Positions 1 to 6,576 of a stretch of DNA of 42,604 bases are shown one piece after another. The stretch covers positions 1 to 42,604 of the forward strand of contig CAAGHI010000058.1 in NCBI GenBank assembly GCA_900769645.1, in the 5' to 3' direction. The DNA comes from Candidatus Gastranaerophilales bacterium. GTDB taxonomy: Bacteria; Cyanobacteriota; Vampirovibrionia; Gastranaerophilales; Gastranaerophilaceae. Both the position numbers and the translations under genes were made by a program. Within the stretch, counting starts at the first letter, position 1, and every line of letters begins with the position of its first letter. The notes under the pieces are model-generated. The model saw only the letters and a list, made by a program, of their open reading frames with translations. It had not been told where the DNA came from and did not search any database.

Positions 1-95
1 GATTTCATAATCTGTTATGCATGTGTATAGCGAGTTCATTCGTTTCGGGTTGAGCTTACAAGTTATTAGTGAATGGAGCGTGTGGCTGGTTTTGT

Positions 96-119
96 GGAAC
101 TTTTTCCATAAAAAGTTCC
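96..119. other. Perfect 10-bp hairpin upstream of the first gene
   Basis: GGAACTTTTT and AAAAAGTTCC are perfect inverted repeats around the 4-nt loop CCAT. No T-run follows on the plus strand, so it is not a clear intrinsic terminator for plus-strand transcription. It may end a gene to the left of the window or be part of a repeat. The rest of positions 1-154 shows no gene. Confidence 0.5.
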
Positions 120-180
120 CGCTGTCCGCGTAGGACATAATTTATAATTCATGTTATAATTTTCCCAAAGGAGAGTAGAC

Positions 181-1122
181 ATGTTTATTCAGAAAAACCA
201 AGCAACGGGAAGGCTAATCGTAAACTTATTCGGGCTTAGATTGAAATTTCATCTTCCGATTAAAAACAAGCATGCAGATGAAAAATTTGCAAATTTGCTT
301 TATGAACTGGCAGATCCTAGAACCCTTGCAAATGTAAAATTACCACGTGTTTTAAACCTGTACGACTCTCTTTATTCGTTAATAAATTCTAATAAATCAA
401 TCGCACGTTTTGGCGATGGCGAATTTAAAATAATGATGGGCGAAAGCATTAACTTTCAAAAACACGACCCAAAACTTGCCAAAAGACTCGAAGAAGTTCT
501 TCAAAACAACCTTGAAAGTCTCTATGTCGGAGTGCCGGACGTTTTTGGCTACTGTGACAGCGATTATTTCAGACGTGTTATGGTTTCTTGTAGAGATTAT
601 TTATATAAATTCATAAACTTTGAAAACGTCTATCTTGATGCCAAAATAACACGCCAGTCTAGTTTTGCAACAAAAGAACAAGGTGAAGATTATTACGCAA
701 ACCTTAAAAAAATCTGGCAAGACAAAGACTTGATTATCGTAGAAGGTGCAGGCAGCCGTCTCGGCATCGGAAACGATTTGTTTGCGAACGCAAAATCCAT
801 AGAAAGAGTAATTTGTCCGATAAAAGATGCATTTTCAAGATACGATGAAATTTTGGCAGAATGCAAAACTTGCGACAAAGAAAAATTATTTATCCTTGCT
901 CTTGGACCAACAGCAGCAGTTTTAGCGTATGATTTAGCCCAAAGTGGTTATAGAGCAATTGATGCCGGACATATTGATACAATGTATGAGTGGTTCTTGA
1001 ACGATGGGAAAAAGTGTTCAATAGAAGGAAAAATCGTGTTCAACGAAGAGCGCAAAGCTGACAAAATTCCTCATTGCAAAGACGAAAATTATTACAAACA
1101 AATTATTGCAAAATTTGATTAG
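181..1122 (+). CDS. GT-D fold glycosyltransferase (DUF1792 family)
   Basis: Predicted nucleotide-sugar glycosyltransferase of the GT-D/DUF1792 type, which usually acts in the cytoplasm on surface glycans or glycoproteins. Seen: the RFGDGE motif (residues 76-81), which holds the acidic DGE cluster typical of the fold; SLYVGVPD near 113-120; GSRLGIGNDLF around 191-201; and a C-terminal block LGPTAAVLAYDL followed by DAGHIDTMYEWF, all in the family order. The ATG is preceded by AAAGGAG at 8 nt spacing and by a TATAAT box at 155-160. There is no signal peptide or membrane segment. No acceptor or polysaccharide genes are adjacent, so the substrate is unknown. It stands alone, followed by a repeat-bearing spacer. 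Confidence 0.85.
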   Translation: MFIQKNQATGRLIVNLFGLRLKFHLPIKNKHADEKFANLLYELADPRTLANVKLPRVLNLYDSLYSLINSNKSIARFGDGEFKIMMGESINFQKHDPKLAKRLEEVLQNNLESLYVGVPDVFGYCDSDYFRRVMVSCRDYLYKFINFENVYLDAKITRQSSFATKEQGEDYYANLKKIWQDKDLIIVEGAGSRLGIGNDLFANAKSIERVICPIKDAFSRYDEILAECKTCDKEKLFILALGPTAAVLAYDLAQSGYRAIDAGHIDTMYEWFLNDGKKCSIEGKIVFNEERKADKIPHCKDENYYKQIIAKFD

Positions 1123-1140
1123 AAGATTTAATTGTTTTCT

Positions 1141-1190
1141 ATTTACCCACTCTAACTCTCACTAATAGAGGGAGAGAATTCATTCCTTGC
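1141..1190. repeat. Dispersed hairpin repeat, family B, copy 1
   Basis: TTTACCCACTCTAACTCTC, then a short loop and AGGGAGAGAATT. The same sequence recurs at 23710-23761 and 28971-29028, always intergenic. This copy has CTCTCACT instead of CTCTCCCT, so its stem has a mismatch. Confidence 0.75.
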
Positions 1191-1267
1191 CTCTGCTCTT
1201 GAACCATTTTCTTGTTTAATACTTAGCGGTCCCACTTCCTAGCTGCTTATACTACCAACAGAAAACC

Positions 1268-1296
1268 TTGTTTTTTCACCAAATCCGTGCTAAAAT
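1268..1296 (+). promoter_or_regulatory. Putative sigma-70 promoter of the M16-like gene
   Basis: TTGTTT (1268-1273), a 17-bp spacer, TAAAAT (1291-1296). Transcription would begin near 1303 and leave a short leader carrying AAAGGAGAG before the ATG at 1321. Confidence 0.5.
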
Positions 1297-1320
1297 AGTC
1301 TCAATAAAAGGAGAGATTGT

Positions 1321-2535
1321 ATGGATACAAAGATTACAAAATTGAAGAATAATATAGAGTTTGCTTATAAGAGAAATCAAGATACGCCACGTGTTGCGTT
1401 TTATTTGAATTTTTCACTTAACAATCCTTCATCACAAGCAGGGGTTTATTCTTTGATGGTAAGGTTATTCATGCAAGGCACTAAAACTCGTACAGCTCAA
1501 CAGCTTTCAGAAGAATTAGACAAATATGCAATCGAATTCAGTGCTGAGCTTAAACTCGACTATATCAAGTTCAAATTTGTTTGTCTTAACGAAGATTTTG
1601 AACGTGCAATGGATATTTTTGAAGATATTGTAAAAAACACGACTTTTGATGAATTTGAAAAAGAACGTACAAAGCTTGAAGGCGAAATTATTGCAGAACT
1701 CGACTCTCCTCGTGCAAAAATTATCGACAGTTATTACAAAAATATTTATGCCGGTCACAACTACGGGTTCACAAACACTGTTATTCTCGAGAACTTGAAA
1801 AATCTAAAAAAAGAAGACGTCGTAAACGCTTTCCAAGAAATCGTTGCAAACAGCAAGAAAGTTGCGGCATTTGTTGGTGATTTGGATTTTGAAAAAGTTG
1901 AGAATGTTTTGACAGAAAAATTTGGAGATTTGCCAAAATCAATTGACGAACTACCGGCTTTGAGAACACCTGAATTAAACGAGTCAAAAGATATCGAAAT
2001 TATAAAAGAAGATTTAAACCAAGCACACATCTTGAAAGGTTGGCTTGTTGGAACGGCTGACAGCAAGGATTATCCGGCTATTGCATTGTTGAATATCATT
2101 TTGGGTGCAAGCGGACTTTCTTCAAGACTATTCTTGGAATTGCGAGACAAAAAGGGGTTGGCTTATGTTGTAAGAAGTGCTTATGATGTTGCAAGGCTAT
2201 CAGCAAACTTTTCAATCTACATTGCAACAGAACCGAAAAATATTGAAACTTCTCTAAAGGGTTTTGAAGAAGAAATCGAAAAAATTAAAACAAACCTTGT
2301 GCCAGAAGAAGAACTTGAAAATGCGAAAAACAATATTTTCGGCAAATGGGCATTTATCAGTGAAACAAACTCACAACAAGCAAATTGGCTTGCTCATTAC
2401 GGAATAATGGGATTTGGTTTTGACTTCCATAAAAACGCAGTGGAAAAAATTAAAGCCGTAACGCCACAAGACATTAAAGATTGCGCTAATAAATATTTTA
2501 ATGACAAATTTGTTTTGACAGTGTTGAAACCGTAG
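1321..2535 (+). CDS. M16-family peptidase-like protein lacking the HxxEH zinc motif
   Basis: Member of the M16 (insulinase / mitochondrial processing peptidase) superfamily, 404 residues, the normal length for a two-domain M16B chain. The position that should carry HxxEH, just before the FxGT-like turn, reads GVYSLMVRLFMQGT, so both His and the catalytic Glu are missing. The C-terminal half keeps the substrate-side signature SSRLFLELRDKKGLAYVVRSAY, with the R/Y pair used by M16 enzymes. It therefore resembles the non-catalytic partner subunit of an M16 heterodimer. Such partners usually sit next to an active chain, but none is encoded here. There is no signal peptide, so it is probably cytoplasmic. 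The start is supported by AAAGGAGAG 8 nt upstream and a promoter at 1268-1296. Confidence 0.85.
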   Translation: MDTKITKLKNNIEFAYKRNQDTPRVAFYLNFSLNNPSSQAGVYSLMVRLFMQGTKTRTAQQLSEELDKYAIEFSAELKLDYIKFKFVCLNEDFERAMDIFEDIVKNTTFDEFEKERTKLEGEIIAELDSPRAKIIDSYYKNIYAGHNYGFTNTVILENLKNLKKEDVVNAFQEIVANSKKVAAFVGDLDFEKVENVLTEKFGDLPKSIDELPALRTPELNESKDIEIIKEDLNQAHILKGWLVGTADSKDYPAIALLNIILGASGLSSRLFLELRDKKGLAYVVRSAYDVARLSANFSIYIATEPKNIETSLKGFEEEIEKIKTNLVPEEELENAKNNIFGKWAFISETNSQQANWLAHYGIMGFGFDFHKNAVEKIKAVTPQDIKDCANKYFNDKFVLTVLKP

Positions 2536-2624
2536 CGAATTGTCGAAACAGCTCACGCATCTCCCCATGGCTAATAGAATTCTTTCCCAAAGTAATCAAT
2601 AATACCTTTCGAGGATATTGCTTT

Positions 2625-3170
2625 GTGAAAAATCTATACCTAATATTTTTCATATTAATATTTATATTTTGTACAGGTTTTTCAGACTCTGTAATTGATG
2701 TTTCAGTAACATATCAACCGACAGTTGAGCGATTAGAACAAGTTTTTAAATCCTACATGCCAATAAAACAAGGAGTTATTTACACAAAAGTTCCACGTGG
2801 ACTAATCATCAGCATTGACGAAAATCAATTTTTCTCAACAGGAGATGCGCGACTCAAAGAGAGTTCTCTTTATATATTAGACACAATTTCTTTTATCGTT
2901 GAAAAACTCAAAAACGACTGTGTTATCGAAAGTCACACCCAACAAGAAATCCCACAAAATAGTGACTACAAAGAATTTTGGGAGATTTCAACAGCGCGGG
3001 CCCAAAACATTGCAGACTACATGGTTCTTTGTAGAAAAGTTCCGTTTGAAAAGGTTTTCCCAATGGGATTTGGAGAACTTATGCCGTTCAAAGACAATGT
3101 TTCGACAAGCACAAAAGGTTTTGATAACAGAATAGACTTTGTAATAATTGAATACGAAGCTAAGCGATAA
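2625..3170 (+). CDS. OmpA/MotB C-terminal domain protein (exported)
   Basis: A 181-residue exported protein. Residues 3-18 form a hydrophobic signal or anchor, and residues about 60-178 match the OmpA/MotB peptidoglycan-binding fold: IDENQFFSTGDARL, then STARAQNIADYM, then FPMGFGE and DNRIDFVI, which correspond to the family's sRA.a...yl, G.Ge and NRRv.i motifs. It probably tethers to peptidoglycan in the periplasm. The start codon is GTG, with GAGGATA about 8 nt upstream. It has neither an outer-membrane barrel nor a MotB transmembrane helix with the channel Asp. Its 3' end overlaps the convergent sigma-factor gene by 11 nt. Confidence 0.75.
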   Translation: MKNLYLIFFILIFIFCTGFSDSVIDVSVTYQPTVERLEQVFKSYMPIKQGVIYTKVPRGLIISIDENQFFSTGDARLKESSLYILDTISFIVEKLKNDCVIESHTQQEIPQNSDYKEFWEISTARAQNIADYMVLCRKVPFEKVFPMGFGELMPFKDNVSTSTKGFDNRIDFVIIEYEAKR

Positions 3171-3987
3171 TGCTTTGGCGAAGTCTTGTCGTTCTATTTT
3201 CACTAAGAATATTTTTCAATTTCATAATAGCTTGAGCATGGATTTGGCAAACACGAGATTCTGACATATTTATAGTCGCACCGATTTCTTTCAATGTCAT
3301 GTTTTCCTGATAGTACAAAACCATTATAATTCGTTCTCTTTCAGGCAATCTTCTCAATGCTTTCTCCAATTCTTGTTTAACATTTTGCTCTTCAGCTTTT
3401 TCTTGTGGGTTAAGTTTATTCTCATCTTGAATTGTATCGATAATTTCAACACTGTCCTCTGTATTTCCACGCTTGTCATACAAAGATGTCATTGTTGTAT
3501 CTTCCGACAAAAGTTGAGAAACCTTTTCAGGCTCCATATCAAGATAGTTCGCAACCTCAGTGGTTGTTGGCATTCTTCCAAGTTCTTGTTTAAGATGTTC
3601 TTGTGCAGATTTTATGTCTTTAATTTTCTTTCTTACGCTTCTTGGCAAAAAGTCTTGTGCTCGAATTCTATCTAAAATAGCACCACGAATTCTTATCAAA
3701 GCGTAAGTTTCAAATCTCGTATTCTTTTGGGGTGAGTATCTTTCGACTGCATTTATAAGTCCTTCAACGCCATAACCTGCAATATCTTCAATGGAAATTG
3801 TCGCAGGAAGAGTCACTTTTACACGCCCAACAACATATCTGATTAAATAGATATATTGTACAATAAGAGTGTCTCGAACAGATTTGTTGGATTTATCTTT
3901 AAGGTATTCTCCCCACAAAGATGTCAACTCTTCTTCGGACATTCTTTTGATATTATTGTATGATGTAAAATCAAAACTCTGGCTCAT
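3160..3987 (-). CDS. FliA/WhiG-type RNA polymerase sigma factor
   Basis: Alternative sigma factor of the sigma-28 (FliA/WhiG/SigD) group. Region 2 lies near residues 50-125 (DIAGYGVEGLINAVERY, then RFETYALIRIRGAILDRIR, a sequence typical of FliA-like factors), region 3 follows (LKQELGRMPTTTEVANYLDM), and region 4 is a helix-turn-helix near 210-262 (LPERERIIMVLYY to GATINMSESRVCQIHAQAI). I chose the ATG at 3987. A GTG 12 nt further upstream (3999) would add four residues, but that GTG is better read as part of a weak Shine-Dalgarno, GTGGGA. In other bacteria this group drives flagellar or developmental genes. No flagellar genes occur in this window, so its regulon here is unknown. Confidence 0.92.
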   Translation of the reverse strand: MSQSFDFTSYNNIKRMSEEELTSLWGEYLKDKSNKSVRDTLIVQYIYLIRYVVGRVKVTLPATISIEDIAGYGVEGLINAVERYSPQKNTRFETYALIRIRGAILDRIRAQDFLPRSVRKKIKDIKSAQEHLKQELGRMPTTTEVANYLDMEPEKVSQLLSEDTTMTSLYDKRGNTEDSVEIIDTIQDENKLNPQEKAEEQNVKQELEKALRRLPERERIIMVLYYQENMTLKEIGATINMSESRVCQIHAQAIMKLKNILSENRTTRLRQSIIA

Positions 3988-4178
3988 TAAAATTCCCACA
4001 ATATTGTTCTTTACATATCTATTCTATACAATCTGAGAATTAGTACATCATTTAAAAAGAGGAAATGTTTAAGTTTTGTTAAGGTGAATAGTGGATAGAG
4101 CATGCTTTAAATATATAAAGCTACAATGCGTGGAAAACATATTGTCAAATACCCCTCGTGCATGTCGCAAGCTTTTGC

Positions 4179-4460
4179 CTATTCCATTGTTAATAACCAA
4201 AAGCAAAAATACAAAAATGTTATAATAGTTCCGCACACGATTTTACGGAATATTCCCTTTGTCCAAATAGCCCAATATGAAAACCAAGTTATGCCGGAAA
4301 AAATAATTAGCAAAACAAGGCAAGCCCAGAAAAAAGAAAGATCTTTTTCAAATATACTAAAAATCGTTGCTAAGATGATAAACAGTAGAGGTATGCTTGC
4401 ATATACAGAGCTCACTGATCTAAGAATTACTGATAATCTGGGTTTTCTAATCTTTTCCAT
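4179..4460 (-). CDS. Small three-helix membrane protein of unknown function
   Basis: 93 residues, not recognised. Three hydrophobic stretches (about 18-36, 42-62, 70-90) indicate an inner-membrane protein with a basic N-terminus (MEKIRKPR). There is no Shine-Dalgarno. Instead, a promoter (TAGACA, 17 bp, TATAAT) ends exactly 6 nt before the ATG, the same leaderless geometry seen at four other genes here; this argues that the minus-strand reading is real. It lies just downstream of the phage-head/serum-amyloid-A-like gene on the same strand but has its own promoter. An immunity or accessory role for that neighbour is possible, with no direct evidence. A 113-codon plus-strand frame covers the same DNA and was rejected. 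Confidence 0.6.
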   Translation of the reverse strand: MEKIRKPRLSVILRSVSSVYASIPLLFIILATIFSIFEKDLSFFWACLVLLIIFSGITWFSYWAIWTKGIFRKIVCGTIITFLYFCFWLLTME

Positions 4461-4466
4461 TTTTTA

Positions 4467-4495
4467 ATTATAATTTTTTATAGAACTTTTGTCTA
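4467..4495 (-). promoter_or_regulatory. Leaderless-type promoter of the small membrane protein
   Basis: On the minus strand: TAGACA (4490-4495), a 17-bp spacer, TATAAT (4467-4472), then 6 nt to the ATG at 4460. The predicted start of transcription coincides with the start codon. The whole promoter fits between the stop codon of the upstream gene (4496-4498) and this ATG. Confidence 0.6.
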
Positions 4496-5422
4496 TTAGT
4501 CTTTCTTCCATATTTTATTCAAAATTTCTCCGCAATCTTCATTTGGGTGTTCTTTCCCTAGTCTAATTCCATTTTCATTTGCTTGATTATCTGCATCTTT
4601 ATCAGCTTTCGCTTCTTCATATGTTTGTTCATGTGTTACTATATGTTCTAAAAATTGCCCAAATTCCCTAAATTGCCCAACTTTCAATGCAAGATAGTCA
4701 TAGTATTCATTTTCTCTTTGTGCAACTTTGCAAAAAGCTTTTGTATGATAGTATTTATCAGAATTTATAAATATTTCATCTCTAGAATTTTTGAATTCAG
4801 AAGATAAATCTCCAATCCAATTATCAAGCTGTGTTAGTTCAGTTAAAATAAGTTGTCCTAGTTCGCCAGCTTTAATAGAAAAGTCATATTGAATTTGTTC
4901 AAGCCAATAAGAAATTTTGATTTCAACAACTGTTTTTAATGTGTCAATTTGCTCTATAAAATTATCAAATGCTTCAAGAATTTCATAACAATTACATTCT
5001 TCTTCTTTTTCTCTTTCTTCTACATAACATTTACAATTTGGGTGTGGTCTTTCAGGTACTTCTTCAAAAAAGTCATATTTTGTTCCATCAAGCTCTAGGC
5101 ACTTAGCACAAGTTTTTTTATCATGCTCAGAATGCCAAATATATTCTGTATTGCTAATATGACCTTTTAAAACTATTTCAGAACTTTCATCTCCTTCTAC
5201 CCCCATATTTAGTCCATTTGACTTCAACATGTTATATTTATATAGGTTTGTTCCAAGGTCTGATAATTTTGAATAAGTGTCAAGTATGTGAGCTTTTGAC
5301 ATTTTAGAAAATACTGGATTTGAATAATTCTTTAGTAAATTTTTTTGAATTTTTTCTAATTTTTCAAAAATTTCATTAATATTTTTTTCATTGTTAATCA
5401 TACTGTTTTTTAATTGTTTCAT
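4496..5422 (-). CDS. Phage minor-head (Mu F/SPP1 gp7)-like protein with a serum amyloid A-like C-terminus
   Basis: About 308 residues in three parts. Residues 1-65 are helical and charged. Residues about 92-136 carry WHSEHDKKTCAKC, then LDGTKY and HPNCKCYVEE. This is the metal-binding W..D..vC..C...dG......HPnCrC pattern of phage Mu F / SPP1 gp7 minor head proteins (C105, C108, H127, C130, C132). Residues about 221-297 contain SDKYYHTKAFCKVAQR and, 36 residues on, DADNQANENGIRLGKEHPNE. These parallel the conserved blocks of vertebrate serum amyloid A (SDKYFH..., ADQAANE.GRSGKDPN). The start is the ATG at 5422 with GGAG 6 nt upstream; an in-frame TTG at 5434 lies before that signal. There are no other phage genes nearby, so this is either a phage remnant or a domesticated/toxin-type protein. 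The function is unknown. Confidence 0.75.
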   Translation of the reverse strand: MKQLKNSMINNEKNINEIFEKLEKIQKNLLKNYSNPVFSKMSKAHILDTYSKLSDLGTNLYKYNMLKSNGLNMGVEGDESSEIVLKGHISNTEYIWHSEHDKKTCAKCLELDGTKYDFFEEVPERPHPNCKCYVEEREKEEECNCYEILEAFDNFIEQIDTLKTVVEIKISYWLEQIQYDFSIKAGELGQLILTELTQLDNWIGDLSSEFKNSRDEIFINSDKYYHTKAFCKVAQRENEYYDYLALKVGQFREFGQFLEHIVTHEQTYEEAKADKDADNQANENGIRLGKEHPNEDCGEILNKIWKKD

Positions 5423-5520
5423 ATATAACTCCAAATTTAACTAAATACACATTTATTATTAATCAATTTAATTTTTTGGCAAGTCATTGATTTCGTCCAT
5501 ATGAAACTAATAATAGAAAA

Positions 5521-5670
5521 CTATTTTTCATCTTCAACCCAGATTATTGTAATACTTATGGGCTTTGCAAACGGATTTGTCGAATTAAAGTTTCCATAAA
5601 ACGGTTGTGCCATTGAGTCATAAAACCTTATTTTTTCTGCTAATTTTTTAGTATAATCTAACAAATTCAT
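5521..5670 (-). CDS. Small hypothetical protein (49 residues)
   Basis: Not recognised. I chose the ATG at 5670 because a strong AGGGGG stands about 8 nt upstream; an ATG at 5715 would add 15 residues that run through that signal. The N-terminal half is helical and basic (LLDYTKKLAEKIRF), and the C-terminus is hydrophobic with an acidic tail (ISITIIWVEDEK). It is on the same strand as the phage-head-like gene and 98 nt upstream of it. It could be an accessory small protein or a chance frame with a good ribosome site. Confidence 0.45.
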   Translation of the reverse strand: MNLLDYTKKLAEKIRFYDSMAQPFYGNFNSTNPFAKPISITIIWVEDEK

Positions 5671-5763
5671 AACTTGTACCCCCTTGTTGTACATTCCTAT
5701 TATCCGGTTTTTCAAATCATATATAATCCGAGCAAAGTAGTATATTTAAACCAGATTTATCCC

Positions 5764-5796
5764 CCGAGTGAGTAATTCAAAAATCTCTCAACTCGG
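5764..5796 (+). promoter_or_regulatory. Stem-loop in the rubrerythrin leader
   Basis: CCGAGTGAG (5764-5772) pairs with CTCAACTCGG (5787-5796), with one bulged base and a 14-nt loop. It lies 28 nt before the rubrerythrin ATG, in the probable 5' leader. It could be an operator or an RNA stability element; no classic PerR box is visible. Confidence 0.35.
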
Positions 5797-5824
5797 CGAC
5801 AAAATACTTCTGAGGAGAAAAATT

Positions 5825-6406
5825 ATGACAACTAAAAAAAGCCTAAAAGGAACTAAAACAGAACAAATTTTAATAAATTCATTTGCCGGAGAATCGCAAG
5901 CTCGTAACAGGTACAGCTATTTTGCAAAACAAGCGAAAAAAGAAGGTTTTGAACAAATTGCAGATATATTTTTGCAAACAGCAGAAAACGAGAAAGAGCA
6001 CGCAAAACTTTTCTACGAATATCTCGGCAACCTCAGAGGACATGTCGACGCGGAATATCCGTTTGAACTCGGCACAACAGAAGAAAATCTTGAAAGTGCT
6101 GCAAATGGCGAAAACGAAGAATGGACAACGCTTTATGCAGAAGGAGAAAAAGTTGCCAAAGAAGAAGGCTTTGACGATATCGCATCAACTTTTCACCACG
6201 TAATGAGAGCAGAACAGCATCATGAACAAAGGTTTTTGAAATTACTTGAAAATGTAAAAAATAACACTGTTTTTCAAAAAGATACAGAAATTGATTGGCT
6301 TTGTCGAGAATGCGGATACGTACACCATGGCAAATCTGCACCGAAAATCTGTCCTAATTGCCACCACCCACAAGCATATTACGAAGTTTTATGTGAGAAT
6401 TATTGA
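5825..6406 (+). CDS. Rubrerythrin
   Basis: Non-haem di-iron peroxidase that reduces hydrogen peroxide in the cytoplasm of anaerobes, taking electrons through its rubredoxin-like domain. At 193 residues it is typical of the family. The N-terminal four-helix ferritin-like domain shows AGESQARNRY (E23), ENEKEHAK (E56, H59) and a second Glu/His cluster in MRAEQHHEQRF. The C-terminal rubredoxin module has CRECG (C160/C163) and CPNCH (C176/C179). The start is the ATG at 5825, preceded by TGAGGAG at 8-9 nt; a longer frame from a GTG at 5768 would add 19 residues of no family resemblance and begin inside a stem-loop. It is monocistronic and fits an anaerobic, oxidant-exposed lifestyle. Confidence 0.95.
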   Translation: MTTKKSLKGTKTEQILINSFAGESQARNRYSYFAKQAKKEGFEQIADIFLQTAENEKEHAKLFYEYLGNLRGHVDAEYPFELGTTEENLESAANGENEEWTTLYAEGEKVAKEEGFDDIASTFHHVMRAEQHHEQRFLKLLENVKNNTVFQKDTEIDWLCRECGYVHHGKSAPKICPNCHHPQAYYEVLCENY

Positions 6407-6450
6407 ATATAAAGCGGCTAGGAGGCGAGGCAGCTAAGCGAGAGGCGTCA

Positions 6451-6516
6451 TTCTGAAAGCTTAGAAAATTATTTTGAGTGGCTAACGAAAAATAAATTTT
6501 CTTGCTATTCAGAATC
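6451..6516. repeat. Palindromic repeat, family A inner hairpin
   Basis: ATTCTGAAAGCTTAGAAAAT and, inverted, AATTTTCTTGCTATTCAGAAT-type sequence form an imperfect hairpin about 66 nt long. The ends match the ATTCTGAAT/ATTCAGAAT core of the repeats at 12445-12587, 28672-28728, 28764-28877 and 42482-42548. It lies between rubrerythrin and the AsmA-like gene. Confidence 0.65.
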
Positions 6517-6541
6517 TATTTTTCATCATATAAACATATAA

Positions 6542-6570
6542 TTTACATTTCGAATTTTTAATCGTATAAT
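6542..6570 (+). promoter_or_regulatory. Leaderless-type promoter of the AsmA-like gene
   Basis: TTTACA (6542-6547), a 17-bp spacer, TATAAT (6565-6570), then exactly 6 nt to the ATG at 6577. The predicted +1 is the A of the start codon. No Shine-Dalgarno lies between promoter and gene. Confidence 0.7.
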
Positions 6571-6576
6571 CTTTGT

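Noticed and set aside
4126..4467. A 113-codon plus-strand frame covering the same DNA as the small membrane protein
   Set aside because: No Shine-Dalgarno or promoter at its start and no recognisable composition; the opposite strand gives a coherent three-helix protein with a well-placed promoter.
5768..5824. N-terminal extension of rubrerythrin from a GTG
   Set aside because: The added residues match no rubrerythrin and begin in a stem-loop; the ATG at 5825 has a strong TGAGGAG.
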